From positions 1 to 8,572 of the forward strand of contig CAZIWJ010000154.1 of NCBI GenBank assembly GCA_964542855.1: 8,572 bases of DNA. Reading direction: 5' to 3'. The stretch's first letter is position 1, and each line of letters begins with the position of its first letter. Under the pieces are notes generated by a model. The model was given only the letters and a program-made list of their open reading frames with translations, made no database searches and had not been told where the DNA came from. The position numbers and the translations under genes were made by a program. Positions 1-5,863 of this stretch are shown here, one piece after another. Source of the stretch: CAZIWJ01 sp964542855 (GTDB lineage Bacteria; Bacteroidota; Bacteroidia; Cytophagales; Cyclobacteriaceae).

Positions 1-443
1 GTAGCTTGTGGATACGAAAAGCTGGTTTGGTTTACATTAAGTCCGATACCAATGATACTGGTATCAATATTTTTTTCCTGCAGGAAATTTTCAATAAGAA
101 TGCCGCATACTTTACGCTGTTCAACGAGGATATCGTTGGGCCATTTAATTTTTACCTCTTCGGTTAACGTACTTGCAACCACATCGCATACAGCCAGCGA
201 AGTAAGCATACTGATAAAGAACTGCTGCCCAACCGGAACATAACGGGGATGAACCAGAAAAGAAAAAGTAAGGTTCATTCCTGGTTGCGATTCCCAAAGG
301 CTGTTGCGCTGCCCTCTTCCTGCCGTTTGTTCGTTTGCCCTGATTACGGTACCTTCTTGAACTACTCCATTGCGCCACATTTCAGCCAATGTTTCATTCG
401 TAGAGCGACATTTTGGCAGTGTTTTGATATCTTTACCAATCAT
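1..443 (-). CDS. birA: Biotin--[acetyl-CoA-carboxylase] ligase, partial (C-terminus beyond left edge)
   Basis: Joins biotin, via biotinyl-5'-AMP, to the biotin-carrier lysine of acetyl-CoA carboxylase and related carboxylases in the cytoplasm. Read on the minus strand from the ATG at 443-441, the frame stays open to the window edge and gives 147 residues. Visible catalytic-core motifs are STN at residues 14-16, the nucleotide-binding loop GRGQRN at 42-47 (E. coli has GRGRRG here), KWPND at 100-104, the likely biotin-binding lysine K111 in KVCGIL, and IGIGLNVN at 131-138. The protein starts directly at the catalytic domain, so there is no N-terminal winged-helix DNA-binding domain; it should be a monofunctional ligase rather than a biotin-operon repressor. 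From family length, roughly 100 C-terminal residues are missing. It is transcribed divergently from rsfS across 60 bp. No other upstream start is attractive. Family assignment is firm from the motifs. Confidence 0.93.
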   Translation of the reverse strand, partial: MIGKDIKTLPKCRSTNETLAEMWRNGVVQEGTVIRANEQTAGRGQRNSLWESQPGMNLTFSFLVHPRYVPVGQQFFISMLTSLAVCDVVASTLTEEVKIKWPNDILVEQRKVCGILIENFLQEKNIDTSIIGIGLNVNQTSFSYPQA

Positions 444-503
444 TTGTGTTTTGGTAGAACTTTTGCAGAGTAATTTGTTCACTAATATACAACACAAGAA
501 CAT
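444..503. promoter_or_regulatory. Divergent birA / rsfS intergenic promoter region
   Basis: This 60-bp gap separates two start codons pointing away from each other, so it must hold promoter elements for both genes unless these lie inside the coding regions. For rsfS, TTTG at 462-465 followed 17 bases later by TAATATAC (483-490) is a possible -33/-7 pair. For birA, the reverse strand reads TATATTAG (489-482), seven of eight positions of the Bacteroidota TAnnTTTG -7 box. No strong Shine-Dalgarno sequence precedes either ATG. The gap being regulatory follows from gene layout; the exact boxes are weak guesses. Confidence 0.4.
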
Positions 504-857
504 ATGAGTTCAGAAGTATTATCGAAGCTGGTGGTTGAAGGGATGCAAGACAAGAAAGCTTCGTCTATCGTCCTTCTTGATCTGCGGGGTGTAGATAATG
601 CTATTGCCGACTTCTTTGTAATTTGTTCTGGAACCTCAGACACCCAAATTGAAGCAATTGCCCGATCGGTTGAGGAAAAAGTTCACAAAAACGCTAGCGA
701 AGACCCCTGGCACAGGGAAGGAATGAACAACAGGGAGTGGATATTGCTCGATTACGTAAACGTAGTTGTGCATATATTCCTCAAAGACAAACGAACGTTT
801 TATGCTCTTGAAGATTTGTGGGGTGATGCAAAAATGCATCGGATAGAAGATTTGTAA
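504..857 (+). CDS. rsfS: Ribosomal silencing factor RsfS (RsfA/Iojap family)
   Basis: Binds ribosomal protein uL14 on the 50S subunit and blocks subunit joining, which lowers translation in stationary phase or starvation; this role is known for the family. The 117-residue product has normal family length and carries the hallmark segments: DFFVICSGTSDTQ at 36-48, WHREG at 69-73, WILLDYVNVVVHIF at 79-92 and YALEDLWGDA at 100-109. The ATG at 504 places the N-terminal helix (SEVLSKLVVEGMQDKKA) where the family expects it. It is the first gene rightward of the birA divergence, and ftsH follows 113 bp downstream. The rsfS-ftsH order is, from memory, common in Bacteroidota. The two may be partly co-transcribed, since no terminator is evident between them, although the gap is long enough for a separate ftsH promoter. 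Confidence 0.95.
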   Translation: MSSEVLSKLVVEGMQDKKASSIVLLDLRGVDNAIADFFVICSGTSDTQIEAIARSVEEKVHKNASEDPWHREGMNNREWILLDYVNVVVHIFLKDKRTFYALEDLWGDAKMHRIEDL

Positions 858-903
858 TAAAAACCATAATGGTTCCAGGCTGTTTCAGCAGGGTAAGTCT
901 GAA

Positions 904-938
904 TAACTTTGTGTTACCTCACACGTTCATTAAATTAC
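904..938 (+). promoter_or_regulatory. ftsH: Candidate Bacteroidota-type promoter(s) for ftsH
   Basis: The 113-bp rsfS-ftsH gap contains TAACTTTG at 904-911, an exact match to the Bacteroidota -7 consensus TAnnTTTG. Its upstream -33 partner is weak (TTTC at 883-886, 17 bases away). An overlapping alternative uses TTTG at 908-911 as a -33 box, then 19 bases, then TAAATTAC at 931-938 as an imperfect -7 box. Either would give a short 5' leader before the ftsH ATG at 971. Assignment rests on pattern matching only. Confidence 0.4.
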
Positions 939-970
939 AATTTGAATTAACTCTGGGATAGAATTTTATA

Positions 971-3097
971 ATGGCAGAAAAAAGCAAAGATACCAAGAAT
1001 AAAAGAATCTTGCCTAATAAACCACAGCGACCTAATTATCAAATTTGGATCATCGTTTCTCTGTTAGTACTGGTAATAGGGTTCTCATTTTTTAGCAACC
1101 GGGGAGCCGTCCAGTCTACCACTTTTGCGCGTTTCGAAGACATGTACAAAAATGGCGATGTTAAAGAAGTGGTATTTATCAAGAACGAGGATCTGGTCGA
1201 AGTTACGTTAACTAGTGAAGCCCTTCAAAGCGGTAGCTACCGTAGCCTTCTGGAAAACCAAAGCCCGCTGAATTACAGTAATCAGGGGCCTCATTTTGAG
1301 TTTAAGGTACCCGATAAAACTTATTTCCTGAATCAGTTCGACGAACTTAAAGCTAAAGTAGTACAGGAAAACCAACCAGACTTTAGGGTAGAAGAACGCA
1401 ACGATCTTACATCTTTCTTCCTAAACTGGGGAATTTTGTTTGCTATCTTGTTTGTCTTTTGGTTCTTAATGCGGCGAGTAGCAACCGGTGGCGGTCCTGG
1501 CGGACAAATTTTCAACATTGGTAAATCCAAAGCGGCTCTTTTCGATGCTGAAAACAAGGTAAAGGTAACCTTCGATAACGTAGCAGGACTCGATGAAGCC
1601 AAGCAGGAAGTGGCAGAGGTGGTTGACTTTTTGAAAAACCCTTCGAAGTACACTAACCTGGGTGGTAAAATACCGAAAGGTGTATTGTTAGTTGGAACCC
1701 CGGGAACTGGTAAAACTCTGCTGGCAAAAGCTGTAGCGGGTGAAGCCGGTGTTCCCTTTTTCTCCCTTTCCGGCTCCGACTTCGTGGAAATGTTTGTGGG
1801 TGTTGGTGCCGCCAGGGTGCGAGACCTTTTCAAGCAGGCCAGGGAAAAAGCTCCCTGCATTATTTTTATTGATGAAATTGATGCTGTAGGACGATCTCGT
1901 GGAAAAGGCCAGATGCCTGGTGCTAATGACGAAAGAGAAAATACCCTCAACTCATTACTGGCCGAAATGGATGGTTTTGGAACAGACTCCGGGGTAATTA
2001 TTATGGCTGCCACCAACAGGCCTGATGTACTGGACTCTGCATTGATGCGTCCCGGCCGTTTTGACCGACAGATCGGCATTGATAAGCCAGACGTTGTAGG
2101 TCGCGAAGCGATTTTTAAGGTGCATTTAAAGCCACTGAAGGTATCTAAGGAAGTAGATGCTAAAAAGCTGGCCGCCCAAACTCCAGGATTTGCCGGGGCA
2201 GAAATTGCTAACGTCTGCAACGAAGCAGCATTGATCGCGGCACGTAAAAATAACAAAAACGTTAAAATGCAGGATTTTCAGGATGCTGTTGACCGGGTTA
2301 TCGGCGGACTGGAGAAGAAAAACAAGCTAATTTCCCCTGAAGAGAAAGAGATTGTTGCCTACCATGAATCCGGTCATGCCATTGCTGGTTGGTTCCTGGA
2401 AAATGCAGATCCCCTTGTTAAAGTAAGTATTGTTCCCCGTGGGATGGCAGCTTTAGGCTATGCCCAGTACCTTCCCAAAGAACAGTTCCTTTATCGTACA
2501 GAACAGCTCATCGACCAAATGTGCATGACGCTTGGCGGAAGGGTAGCGGAAGATATTATTTTTGGTAAAATTAGTACAGGTGCGCAAAATGATTTGGAAA
2601 GAATTACCAAAATGGCCTACAGCATGGTTACGGTATATGGAATGAACGACAAACTGGGAAATGTATCTTATTACGATTCCCAAGGTTCATCTGAATACCA
2701 GTTTCAAAAGCCCTATTCCGACGCTACGGCAACAACCATTGATGAAGAGGTGAAGAAGCTAATTGATACGGCCTATCAGAAAACTAAAAAACTGCTAAAC
2801 GAGCATAAAAATCAGTTAGAGGCTGTGGCAAAGGAACTTCTCGAAAAAGAAATTCTTTTCCAGACAGACCTTGAACGCCTTATCGGTGAACGGCCGTTCG
2901 GAAAACCAACCAATTACCAGGAGTATGTAAATGGAAAAGAAACAGCTTCGGAAAACGCTTCAGAAGAGCGTAAGCAAAAGTTAAATGAACATAAAAATGG
3001 TTCTGATGTAAATGAGTCCAGGTCAGAAAACATCAACAGCGATAACGATCCGGACGAGAATGAAAACGAAGTTTCCTCCGAAAGTAAGGCAAAATAA
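971..3097 (+). CDS. ftsH: ATP-dependent zinc metalloprotease FtsH
   Basis: Membrane-anchored hexameric AAA+ protease that extracts and degrades membrane and short-lived cytoplasmic proteins. The 708 residues follow the standard order: short basic cytoplasmic N-terminus, TM1 (about 25-42), a periplasmic domain of about 100 residues, TM2 (about 148-167), AAA+ module, M41 peptidase. Key motifs are Walker A GTPGTGKT at 242-249, aromatic pore loop MFVG at 274-277, Walker B IIFIDEID at 297-304, and the second region of homology with candidate arginine fingers R360 and R363. The zinc site is HESGH at 465-469, with D541 the likely third ligand. Family members usually have GPPGTGKT, so T243 is a small deviation that leaves the catalytic K248/T249. 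After the conserved core, residues about 644-708 form a low-complexity Glu/Asn/Ser/Lys-rich, probably disordered cytoplasmic tail. It lies downstream of rsfS and ends before a strong terminator. All catalytic residues are present, so it should be active. Confidence 0.97.
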   Translation: MAEKSKDTKNKRILPNKPQRPNYQIWIIVSLLVLVIGFSFFSNRGAVQSTTFARFEDMYKNGDVKEVVFIKNEDLVEVTLTSEALQSGSYRSLLENQSPLNYSNQGPHFEFKVPDKTYFLNQFDELKAKVVQENQPDFRVEERNDLTSFFLNWGILFAILFVFWFLMRRVATGGGPGGQIFNIGKSKAALFDAENKVKVTFDNVAGLDEAKQEVAEVVDFLKNPSKYTNLGGKIPKGVLLVGTPGTGKTLLAKAVAGEAGVPFFSLSGSDFVEMFVGVGAARVRDLFKQAREKAPCIIFIDEIDAVGRSRGKGQMPGANDERENTLNSLLAEMDGFGTDSGVIIMAATNRPDVLDSALMRPGRFDRQIGIDKPDVVGREAIFKVHLKPLKVSKEVDAKKLAAQTPGFAGAEIANVCNEAALIAARKNNKNVKMQDFQDAVDRVIGGLEKKNKLISPEEKEIVAYHESGHAIAGWFLENADPLVKVSIVPRGMAALGYAQYLPKEQFLYRTEQLIDQMCMTLGGRVAEDIIFGKISTGAQNDLERITKMAYSMVTVYGMNDKLGNVSYYDSQGSSEYQFQKPYSDATATTIDEEVKKLIDTAYQKTKKLLNEHKNQLEAVAKELLEKEILFQTDLERLIGERPFGKPTNYQEYVNGKETASENASEERKQKLNEHKNGSDVNESRSENINSDNDPDENENEVSSESKAK

Positions 3098-3119
3098 GCC
3101 AATTTGGTATTAATTATGT

Positions 3120-3154
3120 AATCAGGTTCAATTTGTTTTGAACCTGATTTTTTT
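3120..3154 (+). terminator. Rho-independent terminator after ftsH
   Basis: A perfect 12-bp inverted repeat, AATCAGGTTCAA (3120-3131) and TTGAACCTGATT (3138-3149), encloses a 6-base loop (TTTGTT) and is followed by a run of five further T residues to 3154. It starts 22 bases after the ftsH stop codon. The T-run lies only on the plus-strand 3' side, so it ends the rightward rsfS/ftsH transcripts and separates them from the lpxH unit. Confidence 0.9.
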
Positions 3155-3168
3155 ATGCGATAAATTTA
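3137..3168 (+). promoter_or_regulatory. lpxH: Possible lpxH promoter overlapping the ftsH terminator
   Basis: TTTG at 3137-3140, then 20 bases, then TAAATTTA at 3161-3168 resembles the Bacteroidota TTTG / TAnnTTTG arrangement, with the last base of the -7 box not matching. The -33 box would sit at the loop and 3' arm of the ftsH terminator. A start site about 5-7 bases below the -7 box would fall at or beside the lpxH ATG (3175), implying a leaderless or nearly leaderless message. A promoter is expected here because the terminator cuts off ftsH transcription, but the precise boxes are conjecture. Confidence 0.3.
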
Positions 3169-3174
3169 AACGTA

Positions 3175-3987
3175 ATGGCTGAACCAAACATCGGAAATTT
3201 CAGCATCCTACCAGGTAAAAAAGCTTACTTCGCTTCTGATTTTCACCTGGGAGCTCCGGATCCGGTTACAAGTCGACAGCGCGAACGACTTATTCTATCC
3301 TGGCTGGATACCATACAGGATGATGCTGCAGCCCTTTTTCTTCTGGGAGATTTATTCGACTTCTGGTTTGAGTACAAAAGAGTGGTGCCTAAAGGACACG
3401 TTCGTTTCCTTGCCCGGCTGGCTAATTTTACCGATAAAGGAACTCCGGTTTTTATTTTTACAGGTAACCACGATTTATGGATGAATACTTATTTTACTGA
3501 AGAGTTGGGAATCCCGGTGTTTCATAAGCCGGTTAGCTTTTCCGTTAATGATGTTCCTTTTCATGTGGGGCACGGTGATGGTCTTGGGCCCGGCGACCAT
3601 CATTACAAAATGATTAAACAAGTGTTCACCAACCCGCTTTGCCAGAAACTTTTCCGATGGGTACATCCCGACATTGGCGTTAAGCTGGCCAATTACCTGT
3701 CGGGAAGCAGTAGGAAAAAAAATAATAAAAGCGACGATAGCTTTAAAACCAGAGAAAAAGAGTGGATATGGCAGTATTGTAGTGAAGAAGAAAGTAAGCA
3801 TCATCACCAATACTACGTTTTCGGTCACCGTCATATTCCGCTAAACCTAAAGATTAATGATCACAGCCAATATATAAACCTGGGCGAATGGATGAACTAC
3901 CGTACATTTGCCAGCTTTAATGGTTATAAACTCGTGTTGAATAAGCATCAGGAAGAGCGTTTACCCTTTACCTCAATTACCCATTAG
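3175..3987 (+). CDS. lpxH: UDP-2,3-diacylglucosamine diphosphatase (LpxH-type calcineurin-like phosphoesterase)
   Basis: Predicted to hydrolyse UDP-2,3-diacylglucosamine to lipid X and UMP, the fourth step of lipid A synthesis, at the inner face of the inner membrane. The 270 residues carry the full dinuclear-metal phosphoesterase set: DFH (D22, H24), GDLFDFW (D59), GNHD (N98), HGDG (H133) and GHRH (H218, H220), matching the metal ligands known for E. coli LpxH. The stretch after HGDG, with GPGD followed by a helix and an F/L-rich segment to about residue 180, corresponds to the LpxH insertion cap rather than to a generic phosphoesterase. One difference is GNHD where E. coli LpxH has GNRD. 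A Lys/Asn-rich patch lies at about 180-195. It is slightly longer than the E. coli protein (240). The next gene starts 10 bp downstream, so the two are probably co-transcribed. A related phosphoesterase of different specificity is the main alternative. Confidence 0.85.
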   Translation: MAEPNIGNFSILPGKKAYFASDFHLGAPDPVTSRQRERLILSWLDTIQDDAAALFLLGDLFDFWFEYKRVVPKGHVRFLARLANFTDKGTPVFIFTGNHDLWMNTYFTEELGIPVFHKPVSFSVNDVPFHVGHGDGLGPGDHHYKMIKQVFTNPLCQKLFRWVHPDIGVKLANYLSGSSRKKNNKSDDSFKTREKEWIWQYCSEEESKHHHQYYVFGHRHIPLNLKINDHSQYINLGEWMNYRTFASFNGYKLVLNKHQEERLPFTSITH

Positions 3988-3997
3988 CATATCCGGC

Positions 3998-4399
3998 ATG
4001 CAGGTTACTTTCATTATTACTTTTTTAATCTTCCTGTTATACGCAACGGTTACTCCTGCCCAACAGAAAGGAAAGAGAAAGCAGGATTCCCTGCGTATTT
4101 CTCGCTACCGGGTAGAACAACCCTTGAAGAATGGATCAATCCCTTTACAGGAACGGCTCAATTTCGAACTTTCCTCAAAAAATAAGGGGGCTATCCAGGT
4201 ACAGTTTAGAGGAGATGTTATGACTACCGTTAACCTGAAGGTATACGACCTGATTGGTAATCTTCTGCATGAAACAACAGTTAAAATCAATGGTAACCAA
4301 CAGTATAACATTAAGCTCCCGGAGGTTAAATCCCGCTTTTTTATCGTTGAAGTAGGTAATAAGCAGTACAACCTAACCAAGAGCGTGGTATCCGGATAG
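3998..4399 (+). CDS. Small secreted protein made mostly of a T9SS C-terminal sorting-domain-like module
   Basis: A 133-residue protein of unrecognised specific function. Residues 1-21 look like a Sec signal peptide (hydrophobic core FIITFLIFLLY, probable cleavage after TPA at 21, mature start QQ), though the usual basic n-region is missing. Residues about 22-50 are basic and polar. From about 55 to the end the pattern is beta-rich and resembles the type A sorting domain of type IX secretion cargo: VNLKVYDLIGNLL at 78-90, alternating strands, then FFIVEVGNKQYNLTKSVV at 114-131. The typical NP motif near the domain start and the Gly-x-Tyr before the penultimate strand are absent (SRFFIVEV instead). 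Almost no cargo lies between signal peptide and CTD. It begins 10 bp after lpxH with no other in-frame start nearby, so it is probably in that operon, and its stop lies 4 bp from that of the convergent tolC-type gene. Secretion by T9SS is inference; it could instead be a periplasmic beta-sandwich protein. Confidence 0.8.
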   Translation: MQVTFIITFLIFLLYATVTPAQQKGKRKQDSLRISRYRVEQPLKNGSIPLQERLNFELSSKNKGAIQVQFRGDVMTTVNLKVYDLIGNLLHETTVKINGNQQYNIKLPEVKSRFFIVEVGNKQYNLTKSVVSG

Positions 4400-4403
4400 T
4401 TAA

Positions 4404-5861
4404 TTACTCGATGGTTCTGTCCAGGTTAGGCAAACCGGTTTTATAAAGCAGGTTAATTTTCTCTTTTTCAAGAGTTGTTTGCAGCTTGTAAAGCTTAATT
4501 TTTGCATTCATTAACTCAGTTTCCCGGGTGTTGATCAGGAACAGGGAACTTTCCCCGTTATCGAACTTGGTAACCTCACCCTGTAACAGGTTAGTGTAAT
4601 TATTTACCATTTGTTCCTGTAAGCCGATAAGACGATTAGTATTCAGTACATTATTATAAACGGCAATAATATCGTTTTCAATGGTTCGGGTGGTAAAGGT
4701 GCGATCGAAAAAATTTTGCTCCAGTTTAATCTTGGTTTGTTCTATTTTGGCTCGCTCTTTTCTCAGGAAAAGAGGAAAAGAAAAATCGACCCCCAACTTA
4801 TAGTCGTTTATAAAAACACTCTCGCCTTCACTGGTTTGTAAACCGATGGAAGTCGGTTCGTTAAGAAAATTGTAACGAACATCAATTTGAGGTTTCAGGT
4901 TTTCCCGGTTAAGCCGCTGCTGAACTTCCAGCTGCCTAATTTTCATGTCTAATTTTATAATTTCAGGGTGATTCTGGCGGGCAAATGAAATCATTTCAGA
5001 CAGTCCTTCCAGCCAATCCAGGTTTTCAGTATCCCTGATAGGTGCGGCTTCTTCAGCTAACTCCAGGGGCACGGCTTCCTGCGGTGAATTTCCTTCATTG
5101 AACCACATGTAATTGGAAACAATAATCCCGGCATTCTGGTACTCCAGTTCAGCTTGTTTTTGGGCTACTTTTCTTTCCTGGAAGTTTATAAGCGCCTTTA
5201 AAGAATCGAAAGGGGCAAGGTCTCCATTTTCCACCTCCTGTACAATGCCTTCATAGCGGGTTTCTGCCAGGTTAAGTATTTCGGTGATTGCCTGGTAGTT
5301 CTGGTAAGCAAAATACCACGCCCAGTAATCTTTGGCAGCGGAGAAAAGGAGTTTGTTAATCATTTTAATCCGTTCAGCCCTGGCCATGGTTGTCATCAGT
5401 TCGGCCTGCTTAACGGCTGTGCGGCGGGCATCGATGATTAACCCTTTACCAATGGGCACGGCTACCCCCATGCTAATTTGTCCATTTACTGCGTTCGAGT
5501 ACTCAGCATTCAGATATTTGCCCCGGTGCTGCTCGTAGCCCACCAGAATGTCCGGGCCAAACCAGGTAGGAATGCTGAGTTTCGACTCCAGTTGATTGTA
5601 ATACTGGGTACCCTTAAAGTTTTTGTAATGGAAACCCGATTTTATTTTTGGGTCGAACAATCCTTTTGCCATACGAATATCCTGCAGGGCCAGGGAATCC
5701 ATGAAGCGGGCCTGGCTTGCTATCGGATGATGGAGCATAATCTGGTTAAAAAACTCCTGCAGGGTAAATGCCTGCTTTTCGTAAATCGAATCTGCTTCAT
5801 GCCCGGCAGTAGCCGTTATTGCTGTTGAAACAACAAAAATGAAGACTAAAAAAAATCGCAT
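4404..5861 (-). CDS. TolC-family outer membrane channel protein
   Basis: Outer-membrane exit duct of the tripartite exporter encoded by this operon; three copies would form a beta-barrel plus periplasmic alpha-tunnel. The 485 residues start with a signal peptide (hydrophobic core FFLVFIFVV, probable cleavage at ATA|G after residue 19), with no lipobox Cys. The family's duplicated layout is visible: long amphipathic helices rich in Glu, Gln and Lys, interrupted by strand-like segments at about 70-130 and about 350-365 (LGVDFSFPLFLRKERAKI). The C-terminal repeat contains the equatorial-type motif KFDNGESSLFLINTRETEL at about 432-450. The ATG at 5861 is only 2 bp after the stop of the upstream membrane-fusion gene, so translation is likely coupled. 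It is the last gene of the operon and ends 4 bp from the convergent small secreted-protein gene, with no terminator hairpin seen. Confidence 0.92.
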   Translation of the reverse strand: MRFFLVFIFVVSTAITATAGHEADSIYEKQAFTLQEFFNQIMLHHPIASQARFMDSLALQDIRMAKGLFDPKIKSGFHYKNFKGTQYYNQLESKLSIPTWFGPDILVGYEQHRGKYLNAEYSNAVNGQISMGVAVPIGKGLIIDARRTAVKQAELMTTMARAERIKMINKLLFSAAKDYWAWYFAYQNYQAITEILNLAETRYEGIVQEVENGDLAPFDSLKALINFQERKVAQKQAELEYQNAGIIVSNYMWFNEGNSPQEAVPLELAEEAAPIRDTENLDWLEGLSEMISFARQNHPEIIKLDMKIRQLEVQQRLNRENLKPQIDVRYNFLNEPTSIGLQTSEGESVFINDYKLGVDFSFPLFLRKERAKIEQTKIKLEQNFFDRTFTTRTIENDIIAVYNNVLNTNRLIGLQEQMVNNYTNLLQGEVTKFDNGESSLFLINTRETELMNAKIKLYKLQTTLEKEKINLLYKTGLPNLDRTIE

Positions 5862-5863
5862 AA

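Noticed and set aside
145..378. 77-codon minus-strand open frame near the left edge
   Set aside because: It is out of frame with birA; the overlapping frame starting at 443 carries the biotin ligase motifs through the same region.
878..889. GCTG-TTT-CAGC hairpin as an rsfS terminator
   Set aside because: The stem is only about four base pairs and is not followed by a T-run.
1333..2256. Long (307-codon) open frame on the minus strand inside ftsH
   Set aside because: It lies fully antisense to a gene with complete FtsH motifs, its product is Ser/Thr/Pro-rich low-complexity sequence with no recognisable motif, and such shadow frames are expected opposite well-conserved coding sequence.
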